DNA from: Azadirachta indica
Lineage: Eukaryota; Streptophyta; Magnoliopsida; Sapindales; Meliaceae
NCBI GenBank assembly: GCA_022749755.1
Contig: CM040443.1
Location: 2,953,191 to 3,017,190, forward strand
DNA: 64,000 nt
Direction of reading: 5' to 3'
Part shown: positions 49,176 to 62,502 of the stretch, one piece after another
Layout: each line of letters starts with the position of its first letter
Position numbering within the stretch: position 1 is the first letter of the stretch
Program-made: the position numbers and the translations under genes
The notes under the pieces: generated by a model
What the model saw: the letters and a program-made list of their open reading frames with translations, nothing else
Database searches by the model: none
Told to the model about the DNA's origin: nothing

Positions 49176-50114
49176 TTTGTTGGTTTTGCTACAATCCTAG
49201 CTAATCAAAATCTTGCCTCACTATGCATAAATAAAACAAAACTACCATTAAAAAGAAAATTTTCACAATTTCAAGCTACCCTTTCAACTAAAGTCCACTA
49301 TGTGAGGTTCTCCCAATTTTCTTTTCTCTCCCAAAAAAAAAAATTGCATATTACCAAAAAAGGACACACAGAAAATGAAGTAAGAAAGTGCTAGAAAGAC
49401 CGGGAAATTTCGGCGAAGATAATTAAGCTCAGAGAAGACAAGGATGCATGGGCTAAAAGAAGCGTCTTGCTACCCAGATAGAAGGAGAAATGGAATGGAA
49501 TCGATTCAAGATCACACACAGCTAAGAAATATACTGCAACTCAAAAATTTCCACCAGATACTGTCACATATGCACTATTCATAATTGAATACTTGCATTA
49601 AAATACAAAAATGAAAAAAAAAAAATTCAATATCAGTTCAAGAAATTACCAGTCGTTGAAAAAGGGGTTCTTTTTTTTTTTCTACTTTCTTTCGTTCACC
49701 AAACAAAATTAGGCCAAAATAGTCTAAGATTGTAGCAGAAAAATAAGAGAGGCTGAATTTTTTTTTTTTTTTATGGGGTTGATACTTTTGTGCAGCTTCG
49801 TGAAGCTCTCTATCTCAGTGATTTTCAATCCCCTTATAAACAGTATCTAAACCGAGAAATTATAAAATATTGCCGTGAATTTTTGGAACTCAACTCTCTA
49901 ATTTTTATGAGCACGAAATCTCTATTCTCAGCCGTTAGATTACTCTCTCATTTGATCCGACTGTACAGAGTAAGCGGAAGGCGTACACCGATGATATATT
50001 GCGTAATTCCATTGGTTTCTATCCTTTTGTTCTTTGGTGACTCCGCTACGAGGCATCATGCTGAGAAGGGACCCACAGCAGAGGGCCTTGCCTGAAATTA
50101 GCTGTCTCGCGCTG
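49176..50114 (-). other. Probable 5' leader region of the TPS6-like gene
   Basis: About 0.9 kb between the start codon and the candidate promoter. On the minus strand GGATTGTAG near 49189-49197 could be an acceptor just before the ATG, so a 5'-UTR intron is possible. The frame at 49790-50095 on plus and the one at 49940-50257 on minus look accidental. Confidence 0.3.
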
Positions 50115-50225
50115 CGCCCCACGTGGCTTCCAACTATTCGCCCTTGGCTAGTTAGGGGCGAATTACGTGGCCATTTATACACGCTCCATTGACAGCGGAC
50201 AAGTATTGTCTTGGCACACGTGATC
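50115..50225 (-). promoter_or_regulatory. G-box cluster and TATA, candidate TPS6 promoter
   Basis: Perfect CACGTG hexamers at 50120-50125 and 50217-50222 and an ACGTGGC at 50165-50171 crowd into ~110 bp that is much richer in G/C than its surroundings. On minus, TATAAAT at 50173-50179 stands 38 bp downstream of the 50217 G-box. G-box/ABRE elements bind bZIP and bHLH factors in light, sugar and ABA responses, plausible for a TPS gene. Further CACGTG sites lie at 51060-51065 and 51246-51251. Confidence 0.4.
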
Positions 50226-52849
50226 CAATTAGACCGGTTTATCGGACAGCCCTGCAAAAAAGTATGAATATCGGATATCCGACAGCAATAATAATAACAT
50301 CGTATTGCTTTGTTGGGTTCAGGTCCGGAATTTAATTCATTTTGGGGAAAAATGTAAAATTGGAGACTCTTACTTTCAAAAGTAGTTCGAACTATTTAAC
50401 GAACAAAACAAGCACCTGAATTTTTATTATTTTTTAAATAACTTTTACACGTAAATAATTTTAGAGATGCAAATTTTTTATTAAAATTTTTAAATAACCA
50501 GTAATTTAAATTCTTTTTCTCAACTAAAATTAGTTGACGAATTTTTTTATACAAAAATTATCTTGCAAGAATGAACTTTATTTGTTAGTGAAGTCAAATC
50601 CCAACAAAATATTAAAGTAACGAAGAAAGTTGATATAAGAAAAAAAAAAAGGTTGATTTTTGACACCTTTTTATTTATTTTTTAATGAGATATTAAATTT
50701 TCGGAGTTTTTTGGTCAACAAATTTAACTTAGTACAAGAGTAGAGTGTCGTGAGATAAGTCATAGGGGAGTGAGCAAATCCGTTGGTGGTATGGAAATAC
50801 GGATACATGTCCTGTCATTATATCAACCGACACAGCAAAAATATCGGCCCGATACAACAACTGGCTTTTCGTTGGGTTTGGAGCCCCGCACCATCACCAA
50901 CAACAACTACAGCTGGACGTCATATTGACTTATCCTCCACGTCATTTGGTGGGACCCCGATCACGTATGGGGCTAATACGAGTTCGTGGATTATTAAAAC
51001 AATCAAGATTAAAAATAAACACGATTAAAGTGGATAAGCACGGGGATAAGTGGGTTTGACACGTGGAGGCCTCTAAAAATGAGACGTGTCGCTTGTATGG
51101 TTTTCTGTTTGAATTTTGCTTTGAAAACGACAAAGGATGTCGAAAACGACAAGAGCACAGCCGGCAGCAACGGCCATAAATAACACAGTCTCCCATTGCC
51201 AGAAACAAGATAAGGTTTTTAATTACAATTGTTCTCGATGGCATCCACGTGGATTCCCGCATTATCCCTATATCCAACGGCTGGGGTTGCACCCTGAAAA
51301 AAAAATGTAGTAATACATCCGGTGTCCTTATTGTTTACGTTTTCACAATGAAGTACATAAGTTTCATAAATATAACAGATAAGTGCCAACATCCATTTCA
51401 TTGGCACAAATCGCCTTCCTTCTTCACATACTCTAAAGGTCTGTTTATTTTTTTTAATAAGAAGTCTGAATAAAATTATTTAAGTAATTGAAAAATATTT
51501 TTATTAAAAAATTTTAAATATAATTATAAAAAGTCTGAATAAATTAAATATTTTATTTATCAATAATACTTTTAATTTATTACTTAATATTTATTTTATG
51601 TCAACAACTTGACATACTAATTTAAAATTTTTTAGGATAATTAATGTATTAATTTTAAATTTTATATTTTTATAAATAAATGATTTAATTTTATATTAGA
51701 TAAAATATAACAGTTAAATTTAGATTTTATTTCAATGTAAATTTTAATCATATTTAAACTTTAGATAAAAAAAAAAAAAATAAAATAAAAATACATAATA
51801 TTATTACAATTAAAACTGAATATAATAAGGATAATTTTGTCATTCAAGGAGTGGATTTGATTGTAATAAATGGATAAGAATATCTTATTTGTGAAAATCC
51901 AAAAAATAAGGGATCTTCATGTTATTTGTCTCGCGACAAAACTTTGCTAAAATTGAGCTAAAAGCTGAGGTAGCTGATAAGAGCGGATTTATTTAGGAAA
52001 GGACGGAAGGAGAGACGGGGAGTGATTGTGTACGTAATGGCGTACGTTTAAGCATCATGTACTTGCGAGAGCGGTGGTTGTAATTGAGAGCGAATGATGT
52101 GATGTCATGCGATAAGACCTCACCTAAAGTCAACGCTCGGCATAATTTTACCTTTTTACATGTAGGACCCTATAAATAACGAAATTGAATTTCTACACCG
52201 TTGAAATTGGCCTAGTAGACAAACAAAACGAGGGGCCAGGAACAAAAAGGAATAGAATCAATGGTCATATAAAATAAAAGGCATCTCATCTAACACATGA
52301 GACACGAAATGTATATATTCCTTCTAATAAAAATAAAATTTAGCGTCTACGATTGACTTGCTACTATTGAATTATTTTCCTATCATTATTTTATTTATGA
52401 AAAATAAAAATTTTGAAAAAAAGAATCACAAGAAATTTCCTCAATGAAGTCTATATTATTTATTTATTTATTTAAATATCCAACTTTTAGTTACTTTTTG
52501 AACAAGAATTAGATCGAGACTCTAAAATTCTTCGATCTAATTGATATAAATTAAATAATACTTAGATTTAAGAAAAAATAATATTTCTTCATGTGTTTAA
52601 TTATTTATTAATTTGGTTAACATTAAAATTAATTTTTAAATTAGTACATAATTATGCATTAATTAAAATAACAATGGAAGTATTTTATTTTTAACATTAA
52701 ATATTTTAATAAATTTTTTTAAAATGTATTAAAATATATAAATTATACATTTTAACTTTTTTTTAAGTACTGCCAAAATAAAGTCAATTTTTAATATTAC
52801 AATTTTAAAATTTGTTGATATTTATATCAGTTGAATATTGAAATTCAAA

Positions 52850-53325
52850 TATAACAATTATAATATCCCTTAACAACATACACCTTAAAAGTTTAAATAT
52901 AATAAATATGATATACTTTAATAATATTTATCTTTAAATTGGAGAGATATTTGCTTATATAATATGTTAAAAATCCTATAATTAAATGATAAAGTCTTCA
53001 TTATCTATTAGAGAGAGTGTGTGTTTATGAATGATATACTCTAACAATATTTATCCTTAGGTTAGAGGGTGTCTAATAGGTGAGAAATCCAACAACAAAA
53101 TGTGGAAATTCTCGCTCTCTGCCAAGGAAGGAATGTATTTCTGAGCGATACAAGCTAATGATATCTATTTTAAAAATTTAAATACAATAATTATAATATA
53201 TTATATAATAATTTTTTTTTTTAAAATTAGAGAAATATCTTCCTCTATAATAAGTGAAAATTACCGCACAAAACGGAGTCCTCACTTTATGCTACAGGGA
53301 GGGAGTGTGTTCCATCCCACCGTCC
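52850..53325. repeat. Three degenerate ~150-bp repeats
   Basis: Each unit contains a GATATACT(T/C)TAA(T/C)AATATTTATC-like core, an AGAGGGTGT/GAGAGATAT step, a GTGAGAAATCC/GTTAAAAATCC word, and a tail like AGAGAGAGTGTGTG or AGGGAGGGAGTGTGTTCC. The GAGAAATCCAACAACAAAAT word resembles sequences near LTR retrotransposon borders, but no LTR pair was found. Confidence 0.5.
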
Positions 53326-53632
53326 AGGGTTTGTTAAATAATCTAGGTCTTGGGTAACGAAGGGTTTAATATACTCGGCCACCACTAGCATTTGGACACG
53401 TGTAAACCATTTTTGCCGACAAAAATTAGCCAATATGTCTGAATTTACTTTCATAATTTAACAAACGAGCGTTTTCGGGCAGCGGCGTGCAACGTGGTAA
53501 TAATTGTAAGCTAGGAATCTAATGTCCGCATCATTAACATAAATTTGTAAGCTTTTTAATTACTGTTCAAATTAGCCATCATTACATTAACCTCTTTAGA
53601 TTTGCTAACAGTGGCTGAGTTTACCCCACTTA

Positions 53633-53636
<4 letters not shown>

Positions 53637-53683
<47 letters not shown>
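53637..53683. repeat. Compound (CT)n(TA)n microsatellite
   Basis: About 14 CT units followed directly by about 9 TA units. Confidence 0.95.
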
Positions 53684-53684
<1 letters not shown>

Positions 53685-55694
53685 AAATTTACCTACTTAA
53701 TTTTAGTTTTTATACTTAATTTTAGGTTTTGTTGATAACAGATTTTTTTTTTTTTTTATTGAAAGTAGTTAGTGTCATTTAGTTTATTTTTTTATTGGTT
53801 AAATAGATTTTTTATAATAATAAAAATTATTTTTAAATTTTTTAATGTCATTTGATTGATAATGAAAAAAAATTTTTGAGAATTAAAAAATTTTTTTTTT
53901 TATTAGAAGAAATATAAAATTTAAACTTTTAACAGTAGAATTTCTTCACTTTTTAAAAGATAAAATTATTTAAAATATTTTTACTTTATTTTAAAAATTA
54001 TATGTTATTTCTTTAAAATAAAATATTAAAAATTTATCTCTTAAAATAATTACTCAAATTTTTCTCAAAAGTCATTTGTGACAACTAAACGATTAATAAA
54101 CTTTTGTTAAAAACTTTACGTACAAAAATTTTATGGATAAAATCTCTATTTTAAAAAATTATACCGAACAGACTCTTAGTAAAATTTATTTGTATATAAG
54201 AAAGGGACTTCCTCTATTTTTACTCTCTATTTTATTTATATTCCTTTCTTTTTTTGTATAAATTTGATCTTTTAAAATTTTAATTTTAATAAAATTCTAA
54301 TTAAAAAGTTGATTATTTGAAATTTGTCATATTTTTCTTGATTGGGTTAACTCTAATGGTTAAATAGACTCTCTTTTTCCTTGGGCTAATTTGTGTGATT
54401 TAAGGAAGAGCGCTTTATAAGGTAAGAAGATTAAAAGAATATAATTCTCAAAGACATGAGGCCTAACAGTTTTGATTAAAATAATTCACAAAATTTTGAA
54501 AATTATTAGCGGTGATGGTTTATCATCTTTAATTAGATTAATAGTTTCATTCGTAACAATGTCTACAAAGTTGCGTTAATATTGGTCTCAGGCAGAAAAT
54601 AGTGCTTTTGTTTGGCTGTTTTATACTAACATTTTAAAAATCAATTTACTAAATATTAATAAATTATTTACTTATTTTTAGTTTTAAGTTAAATAATTTA
54701 TAAAATTTGGATAACTTTTATTTACAATAGCTCGTTATATTTAATTAGATGAACAGTTTCATCCACAACGACATTTATAAAGTTGCACTAATATTAATCT
54801 CGTACTTAATACTAGTACTTGTATTTAATAATTTTCATACATGACGAGATATCTTTAATAAATTGAAGATAATCATCTTAATTTTCTTTTTCTATAAACA
54901 CTTCATTTAATTAAAATAATGAATTTATTACTGTATTTTTTTTACTTTTTAATTTCATTAATTTAAGAAAGATAAAAAAAATTCCGTTGCATTACGACAT
55001 TGTCAAAGTATATTAACCCATATCTTTGTTTATTAACGTTATTAACATATAATATTAAGAAAAATATTCTTTTTTAAAGAAGAAGAAAGGAAACTTTACC
55101 TTATTTTTCATTCTTGAATTGAGTGCACTTGACATTAAAAATATATATATATATTAAATATATTTTTCTTTATTAAAATTATTACGATTTGATAAAAAAA
55201 TCTTTTTATAAAGAAAAAAAGAAACGGAACTTTATCTTAATATATAATATATTGAATACATCTTTGTCTCCTAATTCTCAAATTTTGTAGGAATGGATGT
55301 ATTTGAGACTAAAAATAGACAAAAGAAAAAGTATGCATTTTTAAAGTATATTATCACATCGAATATATTTTTATTTACTAACATAATTAATATGTGATAT
55401 TAATTTTTTTTAACAAAAAAGAGAGAAAACTTTACATTATCCTTTATTCTTTTTATATTCTTCTAGAAATTAGGTATATTTGATATTAAAAAAGAACAAT
55501 ATTTTAAGAATATATTAACAAATCAAATACATTTTTGTTTATCAACGTTATTAACGTGTATTTTTTTTAATTATATATATTTTAAAAAGAGAAATCAAAT
55601 ATTATTCTTAATGCATAGAGAAATCAGGTTTATTTTTTTATAATATTATATATTACACCCAATTTAAGCAAAATCTAACCTCAACTTAGGGGAA

Positions 55695-55760
55695 ATTCTA
55701 TCCGCAATTAAATATTATGAGCCTTACATTCTATCCGCAATTAAATATTATGAGCCTTAC
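55695..55760. repeat. Perfect 33-bp tandem duplication
   Basis: Two identical adjacent copies of a 33-bp segment that begins ATTCTATCCGCAATTAAATA and ends GAGCCTTAC. Their identity suggests a recent event or an assembly artefact. Confidence 0.95.
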
Positions 55761-58207
55761 ATATAATGGGTGATCCCACACACAATAGGAATCACTTAGG
55801 AGGTCTTGTCTTCTGACCATCCAAACTAGATTTGAGTAAAATTAGATGTATTTGGTATTGAAACCTAGAGAATTTTAGTTGAGTTGTTTTATGTATAATA
55901 TAATAATAATAATCATTGGTTAAGCTTTAAGATTCTATATGAAGAAATGTTTAATTTCTCTCACCTTCAAAATTTTGGTTTTGATTTTGACACCAACAAA
56001 GATATTCTTAATTCTATGTGAAGAAAGGCTTCTCCATCAATTTTAGTTGAATTGACCACTTTCAATGGTAATGCATAAAGTTAATTCCACTACTACACTT
56101 TTATTAAAAAGAAAAAGAATTTGTCATATCATTGGCATGCAATTAAGAGCATCTCAAAAGTAATTCCAATTTATTATATCCCCCAAAACAAACAAATAAT
56201 TCAAAGTCCACAGAGGTTTTCTTTAATTTATAAGTTATGATTAGATTCATAATCAGATCATGAATTAATATTATTCTTGATCTTAAAGCAATAATCACCT
56301 ATCAATATTCTTAATTTTATGTAATATTTGAATTGCATTGTCTTAAAGAATTAATTGAAACTTGCCAAATGGGGTAGTAGAATGTAAAACCTATATCTGC
56401 TAATTCATATTTAATTTCTTGAATGATTTAAGGATATATTCCTATCATTCAAGGTGTTTTCTACTAGTCAAAAGGTGTTTATTCTTCAATCTTTTATGTT
56501 ACTGATCACTTATCTATTTATTCATAAATTTATATATGGTCAATTTCATTTTAAATTTTTATTTGTGTGCTTAGCTTAGGCCCGTATTCTCTAAATTAAA
56601 TAACATTTTAGTGTATGATTGCTATACAAAGATATATTGATTATAATAAATCAAACATATACAGATTAAATTTGTATCTCTTGACCAAATTAGTTAGTGC
56701 AAATTTAGGGATATATCCATCATTCACTTTTTACTTTTAAATAATGCTTATTTTTTCTATAAGTTTATAACTAAAATATGAAATTAACTTAAATCTAAAT
56801 TTGATTGATATATTCATTTTTTTTTACTTTAAACGTTTAAATATAAATGTTAAAGTATGTGTTTTTATAAAAATAAAATATTTAAAATTGTTATGTTGAT
56901 ATATATGCCACTAAAAAATTTAAAACTGATATGTTAAGTTATTGATATATATATATATAAATATTAAGTAATAAATGAAGGATATTATTTGATCAATAAA
57001 ATATCTTATTTATTCAGATATTTATTTATTTATTTTTAAATTAAAAAATTTTAACTTAATTATATTCAAATATTTTTAACAAGATTTCAGATATAAATTA
57101 AAAAATAAACAACTTTTAAATATTTAAATAAAATTATTTAGATTTAAGTCAAAAAATAAAGTTGCGGTAAAAAAATTTAATTAATTGAGCTATATCCTTA
57201 GAAATAAATAATCACACAACATGAAAATTGTGTGGCTTATGTATTTATAGATATGCATATTCTTACAAGACATTTTTCAAAAGATTTTAAAAATAACCCA
57301 CGTAGACAAATAATTTTTTTGGGAATGTTAATTGCATTACAAGAGTATTATATTAAAAAATATGGGTACTTATTCATGTGTTTAATTATTTATTTTCAAG
57401 AAAATTATCAAATTTAATTAATACTATTAAAATTTTGGTCCGTTATAAAATTCTTTTAAAACAAAAATATTAAATCAATAATAAACAAAAATATAATTGG
57501 AGAAAAATATTAATCACACAATATAAGTGTTTGTATGAAAATTCCTACACCTAAAAAAAAAAAACTACGGTTGTATTTTTGTTTATGTTTTATATGAAAA
57601 TTATTATAACCATACTTTTTAATAATTTTTCTTCGCAGCCAAACTCCAATTACATTCAATATCAAATAAATTTCACAGTTTCTTTCACAATTATTTTTTT
57701 ACTTTAGAAATTAGTATCCTTAACCTCTCAATAGGCTCAATTTTATTAGAAACTATCTATTTTTATAGATTTTAAGTCATCATATTATATAACAAGTGAA
57801 TCCAACCTTTTTATATACAGTGAATAATAACTTATTTCTTATAATAATAGTATTTTTTTTTTATTGCATAATTTGAATTTTATCTTAAATAAAGTTAAAT
57901 CATACGAGAATTTTACCTTATTTTTATGATAGAAAATTTTCTAAAATAAATAAAATACTAATAATAGACCAAAAAAACCTCATAATATTTGAAATATAAA
58001 TCCTTGTTGGAAAAGTCATATATCCAATATTATCTGTCTTAACGAGTTTTTCAGCTTGGTAATTACATCCACACAACTAAATCATCTCCACCTTTTTTGA
58101 AATATAGGGCTTATAAGAAATAATCTTTCTATCACTGTATAGATATCACTCAATCTCAAATAGATATCACTATTTTCCTTACAAGAATTTTGTTTTTTAT
58201 TTTTCTT

Positions 58208-58405
58208 TTATTTTAGAGATTAATGTCTTCAGACATCTAATATCAGATTAATGTTAAATGTCTCAAGGGACCACATTCTCAATAGTAACTATGTATAAGA
58301 TTTTTTTGCTTTAGAGATTCATGTCTTCAGACATTTAATGTCAGATTGATGTTAAATTTCTGAATGGACCACACTCTCACTAGAAACTATGTATAAGGTT
58401 TTGTT
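58208..58405. repeat. Two ~100-bp tandem repeats
   Basis: TTTAGAGATTAATGTCTTCA and TTTAGAGATTCATGTCTTCA each lead into GACAT(C/T)TAAT, a GTTAAATGTCTC/GTTAAATTTCTG step, GGACCACA and AACTATGTATAAG. A weaker, more distant relative may lie at 57700-57790. Confidence 0.8.
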
Positions 58406-61252
58406 GAAAAATGAAGTCATATATCCATCATACACGAACATAATTTTTAGCTTAACAAATAATTATATGTCAATTAATTAAAATAGCATTTAGAGTGTTT
58501 TAGAGGTAATATTAGGTATTTTCATGATTTTTTTAAAAGCTGCTAAAAAATATTAGTAAAATGTATAAACACTATAAAACATAAATTTTTTTCTTTAGTT
58601 CTCACGAACGCAAACTTAATTATTTTTCTTTAAATTATATTCCATCTTTCAAATATTTTGAGAGTGGATAATATTTGAGTTCCTAAAATTTTTTATTTTT
58701 ATAAATAAAAATGTAATTTATCAATTTTTATGAAATAAATTCTTAATTTCTGTTGAAGTAATCAAATTCTCTTAATTGATATTAAATGTTGGTTATCGTA
58801 AGTAAAAATATGTAATATAACATCAAATTTAGGAAAATTTTTAAAATAACTTTATTACGGATCTAATTGACATAAACAGTCACTTAAAATTTTTTTAACA
58901 AACTAATGCAATATTCATTATTTCAGACAATTTTATCCTTACTAATCACATTTTACTTATATGAAAAAAATTTTCTCATATTTTACCATCTCAAATTTAT
59001 TCCAAGTTCCAAATTTAAGTGTAGAAAGTACTTATTGAGTTGTTATACGCAATGAATATATTTTGTTTAAATTTATCATACATGCACATTCATAATTTCA
59101 AATTTTAAAAAATAATTTATAAATATAATTAATATATAAATAATTATATTATTAATAAATTATATATATTAACGATATAATAATATCTTATCATGAAAAG
59201 CAATATTTTCGGAAAGTACTTTCATGTACAAATTGGGCGCTCCAAAATTACATTTTTCATTTAATTTTCGATCACATTTGTTCATTTATCTAGATTTTGG
59301 CAAGATTTTCACTAAATACAACAACATTATTAGCATCCAATAAAAATCAAGGCTAAAACACACCCATTTTAGATCAAATCAATGCATATTTTTTTAAATA
59401 ATTCAAAAAAATATATTTAATAATTTCATCACAAAATCCCATAAAAAAAATACATTCTAAACATTGTTATTTATGTTACAAACATCATAAACTATATATT
59501 CATTTCATTTTATGCAGTTACTCTTTTTCGTCGTCGTCAAATTCATATTTTATTTCACCATTAATGTTATCGTCAATGTTGTATCTGTGAAGATTCACTT
59601 ACTGTTGACACTGTTGCCGTCACTTAAATGTAAAGATTTTGATAGAAAACTCAAAGTTTTGTAAAGTAGTGAAACTAAAAAAAGAAAGAAAATGTTAAAA
59701 AATATTGTTAAATGTGAAAAAAAAAAAAAGAAAATAGCTAGTGAGGATAAAACTATGGAAAAATGAAACTTGGGTTTTAATTTAATACAATTTTTTTTTT
59801 TTTGAGATGGCTATATACGTCAACTCGATCAAAAATAAGACTATTTTAAAAACGTTTCCTTAAATTTATGGTACATCTCACTTCACCTCTTTCCTGAGCT
59901 TTCTTATTAATTCCTTCGATTATACGTAAGCATTCCATCATCTTTGTCTCACATGACCTTTCACTTTCAAGTTTCAAAACCAACAATCGTCATCTCCAAA
60001 ATATTAATTATTTAAAACAAACAAATGTTCTTACCTAACTTAGCTACCCATCTTCGTCATTCCATACATAAAATTTCTGGTCATGACAAGAACAACTCGA
60101 TCATAACTCCCATTTCATAAACCTATTTTTTTATATACATCACTCTATATCTCACGTTTTACTGTTTAATCTCAATGTTAAATGTATTTAAATTTAAAAA
60201 TTTATAAATAATAGAGTTATTAATTTTTTTCTTATATTTTATTATATATTTAAATTTAAGAATTTACAGATAATAAAGTTATTAATTTTTTCTCTTTATT
60301 TTATTATATTTTTAAAAATTTATTTTAAAGTGAACATAAAGAATCGACTCTCTTATTAAGTATATTAAAAGATGAAATTAAATTCTTATTAAATGAAAAA
60401 ACTACTATATCACTAACTATTTATTAACTATAAGATGAGAGAATATATCTTACTCAAATTTATGAATTTTTTTAAAATATAATTTAGGATTAACTAAACT
60501 TAGAATAAGAGAGGCCAGTAATGGATAATTAAAATGTCAAAGTAACCTTGTGTGTGAATCTTAAATGATCATTTATTGTAACAAAGGAAGCCATTAACTC
60601 TTTTTGTCTATGTGTTTTTGCTAAAGATAGAACTAATACGAGTACTTAAAGACTAACTGACATTTTAATTAAGAGTGTCGGAATTGAAATTAAAAATAGA
60701 CTTTTAAAAAAAAAAATTACACAAATATATAAGTTAGACCACCTAGGACTGTAGCTAAAGCCAAGATATTCAAAGATTCTGACTGACAAAATTTTGCGCA
60801 AAAAGGCGGTAGAAGATAAGATCTTGCTGGTGAAAACAATGATAGAACAGCGTAGAAAGGTCCATTTATGAACAGTGAATCAATGCAAGGTATTGTGTCT
60901 GTTATTGATTTTCTTGTTTTGGGGTACATAGAAGATGTACTCGTTACTGTAGAAAAATTTAATGCCCCAAAAATCGAGGAAAAAAGATAAAAAAAAAAAA
61001 AATATCACATGACATGTTCTTTTCGGGCAAAAAAGGGGAAGCAGAAAAAGCTTAGCTTAATTAGCCTTCGGTCCGTAGCCCTAGCCCTTCTCTGATCATC
61101 ACTGACGCATTTTCTAATTTCACGATGCATGCATTCATATTTACACACATTATAATTACTCATTTTGCTTCCGGGTACAGAAAAAGCATAAAGTTAAAAA
61201 CAGTAGTGGTACTCGCTAATTTGTATGCATATTCAGCTCAGCTGTTAGCTTC

Positions 61253-61258
61253 TATATA
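61253..61258 (+). promoter_or_regulatory. Candidate TATA box of the KNATM-like gene
   Basis: CTATATACA lies 67 bp upstream of the ATG at 61320, the usual distance for a plant gene with a short leader. Confidence 0.45.
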
Positions 61259-61319
61259 CAACCACAAATGGGTATGCAGCTGTATGCAAGTTTTTGAGTG
61301 AGAAAGAAGGAGAAAAAAA

Positions 61320-62502
61320 ATGGAAGCAGCTAACAATAGTAGTCAGCAGAATGAGAATGGAAAACATGGTGAGAAATATTGTAACAATGTTAGATTTGTG
61401 AGTGATATTGTTGAAGAAGAAGGAAAAGAAGAAGAAGACGATGATGATGATGAAGAGATTCTAAAGAGGAGAATCTCAAGCCACCCTTTGTATGGCCAGT
61501 TGATTGAGACTCATTTGAACTGCCTGAAGGTATAAACATATATATGCATATATTTATTCGTCTCTCTCTTTTTGTGTATACAGTTAGATGTCTATGTATG
61601 TACACGTATATATATCTATATATAAGCTACTGCACTGACTACTCATTCTGTGTAAATTTGTGCAAATCGAGTGATCAGAAACAAAACCTAGGCTTTTCAT
61701 AGTTGGGACCATTAAGTAGAAGCCCATATATGGGTTGGTTTTTGTTTGCTTGGACCATAGACAAAAAAGTATAAACACCCTGAAGGATCAGTGTTGTCAC
61801 GATCTAAAGCTTTGTCTATTTTGGTAGCTTTTGTTTCCAATTCTCAAAATGAGCAAATCCCTGGCTAATTGCCAATTGGTAAAACCTTTTTCAGATAATA
61901 CATACTAGAGATTAAGAAGGGTCAGACTGAATAATCTCTCTCTCTCTCTCTTTTTGTTTCTGTTTTATTATTATTATTTGGTTCTGTTAGCCACAAATGA
62001 AATTTAAAGTTGCAGTTCAAGGTTAGGTTTTCTGACAAAGCATTGATAATATATCTCTCCTGCAGGTGGGTTTAGGTGATGTTGGAGAGGCTGCAGCAAA
62101 TTTGAACCAAACTAATCTTAATCTCCTTCCTAACATTCCAACTTCTTCTGAACTTGATCGTTTCATGGTATGATTTACATATATTCTCTTTGAATCCTAA
62201 ATCTTAAACCCTAAATTTTAGGGTTTAATCGTTATGAAATCGAGCCAAAAATGACTGATCTATAACAATGTTACAATTTGTACCACAGCATATTCAGAGA
62301 GAAAATTACTAATCTGACAATTTTTTTTTTTTCTGTTTATGGGAATGGTATGCAGGAAGCATACTGCATTACACTGAAGAAGCTTAAAGAAGCAATGGAG
62401 GAACCACTGAAAGAGACAACATCTTTCATAGATGAAATGTACATTCAACTAAAGGAGCTTTGTGAAAATGATCCAAAGCCCAACTTTCCTCCTACTCAAT
62501 AA
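61320..62502 (+). CDS. KNATM: KNATM-like: KNOX protein without homeodomain
   Basis: Three exons, 61320-61529, 62066-62167 and 62356-62502, with GT..AG junctions, phase 0 throughout, 152 aa. An N-terminal acidic stretch (about residues 32-48, EEEGKEEEDDDDDEE) precedes the KNOX1 region (HPLYGQLIETHLNCLKVGLG, from about 56) and KNOX2 (LDRFMEAYCITLKKLKEAME and FIDEMYIQLKELC, from about 100). A stop follows soon after KNOX2, so the ELK and homeodomain of ordinary KNOX proteins are absent, as in Arabidopsis KNATM. Such proteins cannot bind DNA but dimerise with BELL-type TALE proteins and modulate leaf patterning. Exon 1 ends inside KNOX1 and exon 2 ends within the FMEAYC motif. The gene is complete and shows no break. 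Confidence 0.92.

Larger units (their letters stand above)
50226..61252. other. About 11 kb without a recognisable gene
   Basis: The first 2 kb (to about 52270) is less AT-rich and contains scattered G-box-like sites; it may be distal promoter. Beyond that it is very AT-rich, with tandem-repeat blocks (52850-53325, 55695-55760, 58208-58405), a CT/TA microsatellite and no frame I would call coding. Frames at 50783, 50942, 51219, 57232, 59-60 kb and 60717-60929 show no family features. Confidence 0.5.

Noticed and set aside
52850..53325. LTR retrotransposon border
   Set aside because: Words resemble LTR starts, but no LTR pair, primer binding site, polypurine tract or gag-pol remnant was found.
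60717..60929. 70-codon minus frame in the gene-poor interval
   Set aside because: No family features, no splice partners and no promoter seen; chance open frame.
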